Of a stretch of DNA of 64,000 bases, positions 56,508 through 64,000 are shown piece by piece. How positions within the stretch are numbered: position 1 is the first letter of the stretch; every line of letters starts with the position of its first letter. The DNA is taken from contig NZ_CP084606.1 in NCBI RefSeq assembly GCF_022376835.1, forward strand, positions 1,234,501 to 1,298,500, written 5' to 3'. Under the pieces are notes generated by a model. That model ran no database searches. It was not told the DNA's origin and worked only from the letters and a program-made list of their open reading frames with translations. Source of the stretch: Brucepastera parasyntrophica (GTDB lineage: Bacteria > Spirochaetota > Spirochaetia > Treponematales > Treponemataceae). The translations under genes and the position numbers were made by a program.

Positions 56508-56870
56508 TCAATGGGCAGGGAACAGCTTTGTCTTATTTCCTTTTTCATCTATTGCCACAAAAACAACCCGGTTTGAAAAAACCAGTTTTTCTTCCTGACA
56601 TGCCGGCATCGCCGCATATACATCGACCTGATAGGTAGCCGATGTTGTTCCCGTGTGCTGAAGACCGATATGGAAGCGCAGAATTGATCCGTTTGCTACT
56701 GAATGGCGGAATTCGCTGTTATCCATGGCCCTTGTTACCAGAATTACGTCGGGAAAATCCCGGGCGGCCGCAAGCCAGGCAAATTCATCGACCCACTGCA
56801 GTAATTGCCCCCCGAACAGTTTACCATTATGATTCAGGTGCGCTGTCCGCACAAGCGTATATGTATCCAT
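56508..56870 (-). CDS. Acyl-CoA thioesterase (hot-dog fold)
   Basis: 120 residues. RTAHLNHNGKLFGGQLLQWVDEFAWLAA is the ACOT/YciA hot-dog signature (N-x-GxLFGGxLL-WxDE, with the Asp catalytic). Then FRHSVANGSILRFHIGLQHTGTTS. It hydrolyses acyl-CoA thioesters. Start ATG 56870 has no clear ribosome site; a TATACT sequence is just upstream. Lies beside the aroA gene. Confidence 0.85.
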   Translation of the reverse strand: MDTYTLVRTAHLNHNGKLFGGQLLQWVDEFAWLAAARDFPDVILVTRAMDNSEFRHSVANGSILRFHIGLQHTGTTSATYQVDVYAAMPACQEEKLVFSNRVVFVAIDEKGNKTKLFPAH

Positions 56871-56981
56871 ACAGGTATAGTATCAGCAAGTTTGAGAAAC
56901 GGGAATAGGCAAAATTTTGCGTTTTCCCGGAGGTTATTCCTGGAAATCCCTTTTCCGGTGAGCAGTGAACAGCAGCAAATC

Positions 56982-57065
56982 TTACACATGAGGATGTGTA
57001 AAAAGCATAAAGTTTACACAAGGTAATGTGTAAAGTCATGATATCTTACACATAGCTATGTGTAA
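56982..57065. repeat. Palindrome array C, three units at exact 32-bp pitch
   Basis: Units at 56982-57001, 57014-57033 and 57046-57065; cores GAGG, GGTA and AGCT. The middle unit has one arm mismatch (TTACACAA). The 12-base spacers differ from each other. Confidence 0.9.
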
Positions 57066-57109
57066 GATTTTGAAAACCGTACAAAGATATCTTTTAGCCC
57101 ATTTTACGC

Positions 57110-57180
57110 ATTATTTGACTATTTCCGATTATACGTGTTTCTGATATAAAGAGGTGTATTCCGGATGCCAATATATCAGA
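57110..57180 (+). repeat. Two-hairpin element, degenerate copy R3
   Basis: Only the right arm of hairpin 1 (ATTATTTGACTAT, 57110-57122), the linker TTCCGATTATACGT and GTTTCTGATATA remain, then GAGGTGTATTCCGG. A TATATCAGA half-arm follows 20 bases later. Confidence 0.7.
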
Positions 57181-57191
57181 CTCAGGCCGTT

Positions 57192-57290
57192 CCTGCCTGG
57201 CGGGAACCACGGATGACGCTTGCACGCGGCTCCATCATTCCCGTCCACCGCGCCCCGTCATTCCCGCACAGGCGGGAATCCACTTCAGCG
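57192..57290. repeat. GTCATTCCCGCG-type extragenic repeats
   Basis: Two partial copies of the widespread CGTCATTCCCGC...GCGGGAATCC inverted repeat (57192-57220 and 57266-57290). Confidence 0.75.
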
Positions 57291-57303
57291 CCGCTTGAAA
57301 ATT

Positions 57304-57517
57304 ATACACATGACGATGTGTAAGAAAACATAACGTTTACACAATAGTATGTGTAACATTTGGGCGCCTGCCGTGAGTTCCGCTCCAAGCAGGGCTTTCC
57401 GCTTCAATCGCTGGCGCTTGTCGGCCGTTGGCACTCAGCGAAAAACAACGGCCTTACACATTACTGTGTAAAGCCACCCCTGCACACACATTAAATCATA
57501 CACAACACCATGTGTAA
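57304..57517. repeat. Further TTACACAT-type palindromes
   Basis: Units at 57304-57323 and 57337-57356 (33-bp step), a shorter 18-base unit at 57454-57471, and 57498-57517. Cores GACG, TAGT, TTAC and CACC. A GGCCGTTG...CAACGGCC hairpin lies at 57423-57453. Confidence 0.8.
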
Positions 57518-57644
57518 ACCCTGCCCCAGCCGCCAATACCTTTTCACTGCTTTCTTATCCTGATCTTTGGCAAAACATAGGGTTTCTTCCTATAAAACAG
57601 GTATACCCGGACTTCTATCCGGCTTCACGTAAAAGAAGGAAAGC

Positions 57645-58200
57645 TTGTCAGAGGTTTTAATTACTACCGATATCTTTTTCCGCTATCTGTTCGGAAAACA
57701 GGACAATTCAGGGATTCTCCTGGACTTTATCAATGCCGTACTCACCGACTCAGGCTTTGCCCGCGTCGCAAAGGTCACCGTAGAAAACCCCTTTAACCTG
57801 GCAAACCTGGCCTCGTTAAAGGAAAGCATCCTTGACGTAAAGGCTGAAGACGAAAATGGCCGCGTCTATGATATTGAAGTGCAGGTTGGCTCTGAATCTT
57901 CTTTTTCTAACCGGACACTATACTACTGGGCTAAGAACTACGCCGCCCAGTTGAAAAGCGGAGAAAACTATAACAGCCTGCAGCCCGTCATCTGCATCAA
58001 CATACTCAATTTTTCCCTGCTTAAGGGGACGTACCGGATTCACACCTGTTTTATGGCAAGAGAGAAAGATGACCAGGTACTATTCATGAACGACCATTTT
58101 CAGATACACTTTCTGCAGATGCCCCTTCTGACGGAGCAATGCGAAAATACCATGACCAGGGGACTGTATGAGTGGCTGGTGTTTTTCCGGGAAGGAAATT
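57645..58200 (+). pseudogene. PD-(D/E)XK nuclease-family transposase gene, N-terminal part, interrupted
   Basis: The first 185 residues or so of a PDDEXK_2 (Rpn/YhgA-like) protein, from TTG 57645: LITTDIFFRYLFGKQDNSGILLDFINAVL, then ESILDVKAEDENGRVYDIEVQVGS with the D...ExQ nuclease core, then NRTLYYWAKNYAAQL. The frame runs into the two-hairpin element at 58201 and stops at 58217. The C-terminal part resumes at 58302 in the same frame. These proteins are linked to recombination and mobile DNA. The break makes it non-functional unless read through. Confidence 0.85.
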
Positions 58201-58294
58201 ATAGTCAAATAATTTGACTATTTCCGATTGTACATGTTACTGATACAAAGAATTAGAAAATTCTTTGTATCAGTAACAAGGTTATAGGAGTATA
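58201..58294 (+). repeat. Two-hairpin element, copy R4, inside the PDDEXK gene
   Basis: Hairpin 1 with 9-bp arms (58201-58209, 58213-58221), linker TTCCGATTGTACAT (14 bases), hairpin 2 of 42 bases (58236-58277) with a perfect 19-bp stem and loop AGAA, tail GGAGTATA. Two stem pairs differ from R1/R2 on both sides at once (T-A to A-T, T-A to C-G). Confidence 0.88.
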
Positions 58295-58301
58295 TGGAGA
58301 T

Positions 58302-58607
58302 GTGTTGATGAAATACGCCATAGACAACAAGACCATCCATGAGGCCAAAGAAGAATACGAAAAGTTCAGCAAGACGGCGGAACTCAGGGACGCCTATGAA
58401 GCCCACATGAAATGGGTCCTGGGTTATAACCAATCCCGTGCCGACGGTGAGGCGGCAGGCTTTGAAAAAGGCCGTGCAATGGGCCTGGAAGAAGGGGCAA
58501 AGGGAAAGGCTCTTGAAACCGCCCGGAAAATGAAAGCCGCGGAAATTTCCGTTGACGATATCATAACCTTTACCGGTCTTTCTGCTGAACAGATTGCGGA
58601 ACTGTAG
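58302..58607 (+). pseudogene. PD-(D/E)XK nuclease-family transposase gene, C-terminal part
   Basis: 101 codons: MKYAIDNKTIHEAKEEYEKFSKTAELRDAYEAHMKW, then the helical tail with FEKGRAMGLEEGAKGKALETARKM and DDIITFTGLSAEQIAEL. This is the usual C-terminal region of PDDEXK_2 transposase-like proteins. It is separated from its N-terminal part only by element R4 and a few bases, in the same frame. Confidence 0.85.
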
Positions 58608-58639
58608 GAAAGCGCAGTAACCGGCCTGCTGAAACCCGA

Positions 58640-58700
58640 CGCACCGTGTAGATCCCCGGGTCATCCCCGCGAAGGCGGGGACCAAGAATGACGGGTTGCA
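58640..58700. repeat. GTCATCCCCGCG-type extragenic repeat
   Basis: CCGTGTAGATCCCCGGGTCATCCCCGCGAAGGCGGGG in pattern; a near copy recurs at 63709-63740. No gene in 58608-58811. Confidence 0.75.
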
Positions 58701-58811
58701 CACTGGGACATTCCGGCCCCAGGTGTCCTTGCTACCAGTAGAAGTGCTTGCGGGTTCCGTCCGTCTAAACCTGTTTCTTTATTACCCGCTCCTGTCGTCA
58801 CCGTCTATGGC

Positions 58812-60908
58812 CTAATCACTCCGTGCTAAACGGAAACCTATATAATTCATAGCGCTTGACTGGGCAGTATAAGAGTAGCCGTCGATACTAGTCCAAATTT
58901 CGGTTTCGGATGGGCCTTCAGTCATAACACCTTCATTTGCAAGATAAAACGCCGCATGGAGGTAAGACCCTCCGTGAACACGTCCACCGTAAGAGTGAAA
59001 TAAGTGAAAACTCCACTCCCACACATTCCCGCTCATATCATAAAGACCCAAGACATTCGGATTTTTTTTCTTTACTATCTGCGTCTTCCTGGTCCCGTCA
59101 CCGTTATAAGCGTTGTAATCAGAATCATAGTACCAGGCGACGGCGTCGGTAGCGGCCGCATCCGTATAAGGCGCCGTCGCGCCGCTGGCATAGGTGTACC
59201 CGCCACCCTGCCACAATGCGGCAGAAAGCCACTCAGTATCGCTGGGGAGCCGGAAACCTTTCGCGTTCCCATTTTGTCCGATAGACCAAGGCCCCAGGAC
59301 TGCTGCCCCGACGGAATCCCGTACCGGTTCTCCTCCGTAGGTATACACCATTGCCAGGTTTGATATTTTATGTACATTGTACCATTCGGTCAGCGCGTTG
59401 CACCATGCCACGCAATCATACCAGTTCACCATAGTTACCGGTTCATGAATATTTCCGCCCGAGGAATTACTCCCCGCCTGTCCCGCACTCAACGTATATC
59501 TTTTTTCGCCCCGCGCTTCATCTGTCGCCCAGGTGTGTACTGTATTCCATAGTTCCCAAGTCACTTCGCTGTCTGCAATCCAATACACATTTCCGGCTGT
59601 TTTCATATCACGGCTTGCATCAAACGGGAATGCTTCAAAGACGGCATGTACCGTTACATCCGCCCCCGCCATTATAAAAGTATAAAAGCCGTCATTCCAG
59701 TCAGGGTAAATATCTGTTCCGCCTGCGTATGTAACTTTCGGGCTGCCAGTCTTCAGGACATACCCGGTGTCAAGGGTTCCTGTCAGCACCACCGTGTCGC
59801 CCTCGACCGCGGCCGCGGCGGCTTCACCGTTTACCGTTACACTCATGCTCCCGTTCGCGGGACTGTCAAGGCTTACGGTAATGCTCCCGCCCAGGGTCAC
59901 GGCAAGCGCTACCGCCTCATCCCCGCCGTCCGTCACGTCGAAGGGGCCCACCATACGCGTGAATGTGCGCGAACCGCCGTCTTCCATTTCTATCCCGATA
60001 TACACTTCAGTGTACCTCGCCGATATGTATGTGATCCACGGATTCCCGGTTTCCGTCAGGTCAGCAGGCATTGTTTTTATCAGATCGAGGCGGTTCGAGT
60101 CGCTGTACAACTTGATGTCCGCTCCGGTGATGCTATGGCCAGCTATGGTGTTCACCGTGAGCGTGCCGCCCACGGGCACAAAGCTCTCAAATTGCCAGTC
60201 GTAGGTTTCGCCGTACACCGCCTTTGTCTCCATATACGAGTGGATATGCACCGCCTCCATGGTCACCGCGCTCTCATACTCGTTCGTGAGGGAAAGTTTC
60301 ATCAGGTAATAACCCGCGTCCAGTTCCACCGTTCCCGGGTTTTCCGTGTCCCCGTCCAACAGGTCAATGTCATACAGCACACTCCCGTCTGCAAGAGAAA
60401 TGAGACTGAGCGCGGCCGCAGAAAAGTTCTGTCCCGTTGGAATAGCGACCTCATAGGTGAAATAGCCCGGCGCCGCGTCAGAGATCCGGGAGCTGATGCT
60501 CACGTTCACAGCGGTCCGGCTTTCCGCCGTCACCTCAAAGCCCGCGCTTCCCGTCGCCGCTTCGTATTCAGTCCCGGCTATCTCAACATAGCCCGTCACC
60601 GTCAGCGTCCATTCTCCCACTTCAAGATCGACCGTCTTACTCGCGCCCGTACTGCCGGTCTCTACCGGCGTCTTTCCTTCAGCCGTAAACACGAGGCCGT
60701 ACCGCGTAAAGGAGTTCCCGTGCGGCAACAGCGTTCTCGCTTCCGCGTCTCCGCCGTTTATCAGTACGGTCACCCGGCCATTTCCCGCCGCTGGGTTTGC
60801 CGCGCTCTGCCGTTCGGTAAAGCTGTTCGAGCAGCCAAGGCTCACAAGAGCCGTCAGCGTTACCGCTGCCAGCAAGGTATATATCAATCCGTTATTCTTC
60901 CGTTTCAT
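58812..60908 (-). CDS. Large surface lipoprotein with C-terminal formylglycine-enzyme-like (C-type-lectin fold) domain
   Basis: 698 residues from ATG 60908 (MKRKNNGLIYTLLAAV...SLGC lipobox), with AAGGGGA upstream. About 30-440: beta-sandwich regions. C-terminal domain (about 450-698): YWIADSEVTWELWNTV, PVTMVNWYDCVAWCNALTE, GFRLPSDTEWLSAA, GLYDMSGNVWEWSF, and the end NYIGFRLARSD, which is the SUMF1/FGE-sulfatase fold. True FGE catalytic cysteines are not evident, so a binding role is likelier. The region from SFHLF to the end is rich in codons ending in C or T and in aromatic and His residues, as in diversified targets of retroelements. The upstream gene at 60919 ends 10 bases before. Confidence 0.8.
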   Translation of the reverse strand: MKRKNNGLIYTLLAAVTLTALVSLGCSNSFTERQSAANPAAGNGRVTVLINGGDAEARTLLPHGNSFTRYGLVFTAEGKTPVETGSTGASKTVDLEVGEWTLTVTGYVEIAGTEYEAATGSAGFEVTAESRTAVNVSISSRISDAAPGYFTYEVAIPTGQNFSAAALSLISLADGSVLYDIDLLDGDTENPGTVELDAGYYLMKLSLTNEYESAVTMEAVHIHSYMETKAVYGETYDWQFESFVPVGGTLTVNTIAGHSITGADIKLYSDSNRLDLIKTMPADLTETGNPWITYISARYTEVYIGIEMEDGGSRTFTRMVGPFDVTDGGDEAVALAVTLGGSITVSLDSPANGSMSVTVNGEAAAAAVEGDTVVLTGTLDTGYVLKTGSPKVTYAGGTDIYPDWNDGFYTFIMAGADVTVHAVFEAFPFDASRDMKTAGNVYWIADSEVTWELWNTVHTWATDEARGEKRYTLSAGQAGSNSSGGNIHEPVTMVNWYDCVAWCNALTEWYNVHKISNLAMVYTYGGEPVRDSVGAAVLGPWSIGQNGNAKGFRLPSDTEWLSAALWQGGGYTYASGATAPYTDAAATDAVAWYYDSDYNAYNGDGTRKTQIVKKKNPNVLGLYDMSGNVWEWSFHLFHSYGGRVHGGSYLHAAFYLANEGVMTEGPSETEIWTSIDGYSYTAQSSAMNYIGFRLARSD

Positions 60909-60918
60909 TTTTGTCCCC

Positions 60919-62628
60919 TTATTCACTCACCGTAAAGACGGCTTCTTTTGAATACACCGCGCCGCCCTCTGTCCGCACTATCACCAGTATCCGGTGAACT
61001 CCCGCGCTCAGGTCGGCCGCGTCAAGAGTAAGGCCCGCTCCCGTCTCGCCGGTTAACTCTGTTCCGTCCGCAAACCACCGGTACCCGCTGTAGCTGCCCG
61101 TGACCGTCAGTTTTATTTCCCGGTCGGCCGCGTCCGCAGCAGTCCTTGATATGGCGGAGGCCGGTTCGCCCGTGAGATTTATGCTTTCGGCCGCGTTTCC
61201 GGTAAAGGTTATACCAAGGCCCCGCTGGCCCGAGCGTGTTACCGTCACCGTGTAGTCTTTTGTTGTTCCGTCCTCCGCGGTCACCGTGATGGTTATGGTG
61301 TTTGCTCCGACAGCCAGAGTCTTCGCGGTCCCGCTGTCACCGCCGACAGTCGCCGTCGAGTCCGCCTTTGTGCCCGTTACCGTGATGCCTGCCACGCTGT
61401 TCCCCACGCTTACTGTGTAACTTATGGTATTTGCGTCAAAGGCAGGGACCAGGGTACCCTCGCTCACCGTGACGCCGCTTAAGGTCGCGTTGCTGCTCGG
61501 CGCTCGCGTTACCGTCACCGTATAGTCCTTTATTGTCCCATCTTCCGCGGTCACCCGTATCGTTATGGTGTTTGCTCCGACAGCAAGGGTCTGCTCGACA
61601 CCATTGTTGGCGCTCAGGGTTGCCGTGGTGTCGGCTTTTATGCCGGTTACCGTGATGCCGGTCACACTGTTGGCTACGCTCACCGTGTAACTCGTCGTGT
61701 TTGCCGCAAAGGCAGGACCCAGGGTACCTTCGCTCACTGTGATGCCGCTTAAGACCGCGTTGCTGCTCTTCGCCCGTGTGACCGTCACCGTGTAGTCCTG
61801 TATTGTCCCGTCCTGCGCGGTCACCGTTATCGTTATGGTGTTTGGCCCAACAGACAGGGGTTTCGCGGTTCCGCTGTCCCCGCCGACAGTCGCCGTGGCG
61901 TCGGCTTTTACGCCCGTTGCCGTTATGCTTGTTACGCTGTTACCCACGCTTACCGTGTAACTGACTGTTGTTTCGTCAAAGGCAGGGGTCAGGGTCCCCG
62001 CGCTCAGCGTGATGCCGCTCAAATCCGCGTTACCGCTCGGAGGAGCGACTATCACAGTCACTGTGTAATCCTCGCTACTCCCGTCCTCGGCGGTTACCGT
62101 GTAGGTCACCGGGTCCGTAAAGTCCTGGCCCTCTCCCGGCCCCGGGCTTACCACAGCCCCGTCCACGCTTATGTCAAGAGCAAGATCTGTTTCATCGGTC
62201 CCGTAGGGCGCCGTTATGGTTATGGTCTTGCTCTCCTCATCAACAACAACCGACCCGCCGGCCAGGCTGATGTCTCCGGCCGTTATTGTTTTCCCTGAGC
62301 TTGCCCACCGGGCAAAAAGCTTCAGATCTCCGCTCACCTTTATTTTCGATCCGGCCGCGTACAAGGCGCCGTTCCCGTCGGCCCTGGTGTTCCAGCCCAT
62401 AAACGTGAAGCCGGGCCTCGAAAGGCCGGTCCCCTGCGCAGCCGTTATTCTTTCGCCGTCTTCAACTTCCAGCTTTTTCGGGGCTGTCCCGCTCCCGCCG
62501 TTCACGTGGTAGGTCACGGTCCACGTCTTCCTCAGCAGGGCTATAATGAAGGGGTTTTCACACGCCGTGAACAGTCCCCCCGCGACAAGCGCCAGTATAC
62601 ATATTAACCCAATGGCTTTTCTTTTCAC
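60919..62628 (-). CDS. Surface lipoprotein with InlB-type repeat and tandem cadherin-like domains
   Basis: 569 residues. Lipoprotein signal (MKRKAIGLICILALVAGGLFTAC). One InlB B-type repeat (about 36-115, TYHVNGGSGTAPKKLEVEDGE...FTFMGWNTRADGNG). Three near-identical cadherin-like beta-sandwich domains of 90 residues each (270 bp), with LSGITVSEGTL...YTVSV..SVTGITVTG.KADTTATL...DYTVTVTR in pattern. A C-terminal Ig-like region follows. Likely displayed on the outer membrane for adhesion. It forms a two-gene unit with the FGE-type lipoprotein. Confidence 0.85.
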   Translation of the reverse strand: MKRKAIGLICILALVAGGLFTACENPFIIALLRKTWTVTYHVNGGSGTAPKKLEVEDGERITAAQGTGLSRPGFTFMGWNTRADGNGALYAAGSKIKVSGDLKLFARWASSGKTITAGDISLAGGSVVVDEESKTITITAPYGTDETDLALDISVDGAVVSPGPGEGQDFTDPVTYTVTAEDGSSEDYTVTVIVAPPSGNADLSGITLSAGTLTPAFDETTVSYTVSVGNSVTSITATGVKADATATVGGDSGTAKPLSVGPNTITITVTAQDGTIQDYTVTVTRAKSSNAVLSGITVSEGTLGPAFAANTTSYTVSVANSVTGITVTGIKADTTATLSANNGVEQTLAVGANTITIRVTAEDGTIKDYTVTVTRAPSSNATLSGVTVSEGTLVPAFDANTISYTVSVGNSVAGITVTGTKADSTATVGGDSGTAKTLAVGANTITITVTAEDGTTKDYTVTVTRSGQRGLGITFTGNAAESINLTGEPASAISRTAADAADREIKLTVTGSYSGYRWFADGTELTGETGAGLTLDAADLSAGVHRILVIVRTEGGAVYSKEAVFTVSE

Positions 62629-62687
62629 TTTTTCCTCTCCTCATACAGAACAGGGCCGGAACTCAACCGCTACCCCTGGTGTTTTTC

Positions 62688-62836
62688 TTACATATACCCG
62701 TGTGTAAGACGCTTATTTTTTACACATGACATTGTGTAAAATCTTTATTCATTACACATCTCTATGTGTAAGACTCATATTCTCTACACAATACCATGTG
62801 TGAATATATTCATTTCTTACACATACCTATGTGTAG
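62688..62836. repeat. Palindrome array D, five units at 32- or 33-bp pitch
   Basis: Units at 62688, 62720, 62752, 62784 (exact 32-bp steps) and 62817 (33), each 20 bases. Cores ACCC, GACA, CTCT, TACC and ACCT. It lies just upstream of the lipoprotein gene at 62628 on the minus strand. Confidence 0.92.
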
Positions 62837-62860
62837 ACTGTTCAAGTCAATATCCTCGAA

Positions 62861-63376
62861 CTAGAACCGGAGCCCGGCGCTCACGCCCGCTCCCCATAAA
62901 AAGGGGTACCCGCCCCGGCCAAAGGGTTCCACAAACCAGGAGCCGAACACAAACCTGTAGCCGGCGGCAAGGCCTCCGAGAATGGCGGGCGTCAGTTCCC
63001 CCTCCTCAAAAATGAGGCTGGCCCCCAGGTTTCCCTGCACAAAAAGACCCTTCCCGTCTCCGCCGAGCACAGGCACATACCAGCGCACAAGCGCCGACGG
63101 CTCAAGGGTCACAAGTTCTGCGAAATCACTGCTTACCGAGACCTGGGTCCCGACCGCGAGGAAGTCGAGCACCAGGTAGTCAAAGCGGAGACCGCCTCCG
63201 AAGGACACGCCTTCCCTTGTGTTCGCGTTCGCCTCAAGCAAGAGGCCCGCCGACATTTTGGGTATGCCTGCGGCAGGACTGGACAGTTCGGCACTTTCTC
63301 CGGCCGCCGGCTCCTGCGCCGCAAGCGGCGGGAGGAAGAGAAAAATGAGAAGCATACTGCATACGATTTTATTCAC
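62861..63376 (-). CDS. Small outer-membrane beta-barrel protein
   Basis: 171 residues. Signal peptide MNKIVCSMLLIFLFLPPLAAQ. The mature chain has about eight amphipathic strands (SAGLLLEANANTREGVSFGGGLRFDYLVLDF, by pattern) and ends GAGVSAGLRF with the terminal Phe of barrel proteins. No motif gives a function. The promoter of its upstream neighbour is separated by palindrome array D. Confidence 0.75.
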   Translation of the reverse strand: MNKIVCSMLLIFLFLPPLAAQEPAAGESAELSSPAAGIPKMSAGLLLEANANTREGVSFGGGLRFDYLVLDFLAVGTQVSVSSDFAELVTLEPSALVRWYVPVLGGDGKGLFVQGNLGASLIFEEGELTPAILGGLAAGYRFVFGSWFVEPFGRGGYPFLWGAGVSAGLRF

Positions 63377-63539
63377 CTGAAAACTCCTTTATGATGATAT
63401 TACGTCAGGTATGGGGCAGAAAATCTGCCTTGTAAAGAAAAAAGCAGTGGCATTGGGGATAAGAAGGGAGAAGGGCCTGGTACATCTTTTTTTCACTTTT
63501 TTCTCCTTATCTGCCTGCGGTAAAAAGTCAGGCGGACCC

Positions 63540-63790
63540 GCGCCCCTTTCCGTCATTCCCGCGAAGGCGGGAATCCACCGCACGTAACACACCGTGAGAT
63601 CCCCGGGACAAGCCCGAGAATGACGATTGCAGGTTGCGCGCAGGCGGGAACCAGGGATGACGATTACTCGCCACGTCATTCCCCCGAAGGCGGGAATCCG
63701 CGCACATAACACACCGTGTAGATCCCCGGGTCATCCCCGCCCCCTACTCCGTCATTCCCGCGCAGGCGGGAACCGAGGATGACGGGTGTA
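63540..63790. repeat. Cluster of GTCATTCCCGCG extragenic repeats
   Basis: At least four copies (near 63551, 63636, 63678 and 63752), in both forms, with linking ACACACCGTG strings. The rest of 63377-64000 contains no gene. Confidence 0.8.
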
Positions 63791-63806
63791 CCCGCGCCTG
63801 TGTTTC

Positions 63807-63890
63807 CTGCACAACAGAGTGTGCAGGCTTTTTATTTCCTACACATCAGGATGTGTAAGCTCCATTCTTTCTACACATTGCCATGTGTAA
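63807..63890. repeat. Palindrome array E, three units at exact 32-bp pitch
   Basis: Units at 63807, 63839 and 63871. The first has arms CTGCACAA/GTGTGCAG: the third base pair differs on both sides (A-T to G-C) relative to CTACACAT/ATGTGTAG, so symmetry is preserved. Cores CAGA, CAGG and TGCC. Confidence 0.9.
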
Positions 63891-64000
63891 CCATTTTGCG
63901 TTCCCGGCTGACAAACGGAGCGCGCCCCTGCCCTTCCCGCGTCCCGTTTGGCGGAAGCTCTTCGGGGCAGAACCCGGCAGCGTATAAAAAAGCACCGGCC

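Noticed and set aside
59646..60935. 429-residue open frame on the plus strand
   Set aside because: It is antisense to the FGE-type lipoprotein, has a biased Arg/His composition, and no ribosome site; a shadow of the real gene.

Overview
The window looks like a chromosomal segment of a spirochaete, most likely a treponeme of the termite-gut type. The reasons are a FabV/Ter-type enoyl-ACP reductase in a compact fatty-acid operon, many lipoproteins and beta-barrel outer-membrane proteins, LacI-controlled sugar ABC transporters, moderate GC, and strong AGGAGG ribosome sites. The species assignment is inference from gene content only; there is no rRNA here, and I recognised no tRNA.

Layout. 0-9 kb: the end of an outer-membrane protein, then a minus-strand operon fabD-fabG-fabF-fabZ-fabV-accB-accC-accD-accA, a nearly complete type II fatty-acid synthesis set with overlapping start and stop codons. 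9-20 kb: a nuclease-like orphan; a LacI regulator divergent from a CUT2-type sugar ABC transporter with a Gfo/Idh/MocA dehydrogenase and a sugar isomerase; a polar amino-acid ABC transporter. 20-24 kb: peroxiredoxin, a YcxB-like protein and pyrF-pyrK-pyrD. 24.2-32.5 kb: an accessory island with lower GC. It holds a palindrome array, several short terminated RNA-like units, small helix-turn-helix genes (one module present twice in inverted orientation), a DUF3102 gene and an orphan phage-tail-like protein. 32.9-56.9 kb: core genes (htrA-like protease, uvrB, rpmB, corA, purH, mraY, aroA), a FIST plus hybrid histidine kinase pair, a LacI-controlled CUT1 sugar transporter and an LpoB/COG3014/LPP20 lipoprotein cluster. 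57-64 kb: repeat-rich DNA with a PDDEXK gene broken by a small element, two large surface lipoproteins (one with a formylglycine-enzyme-like C-terminus) and a small beta-barrel protein.

Three repeat systems stand out. (1) At least 22 copies of a palindrome close to TTACACAT-N4-ATGTGTAA, in small arrays with an almost strict 32-bp pitch. (2) Seven 16-bp GGTT...AACC palindromes, mostly at 41-bp pitch, whose arm sequences change while the symmetry is kept. (3) A roughly 100-bp two-hairpin element in four places, with covarying stem bases and fixed internal spacing; one copy splits the PDDEXK gene.

Nine otherwise good genes (accA, accD, accC, a lacI-type regulator, a sugar ABC ATPase, the htrA-like protease, a sugar permease, purH, a COG3014 gene) carry eleven frame breaks. 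Every break is repaired by adding one base to a short homopolymer. Because several of these genes are normally essential, homopolymer undercalling or transcript slippage is more likely than gene decay. I annotate them as single CDSs spanning the break.
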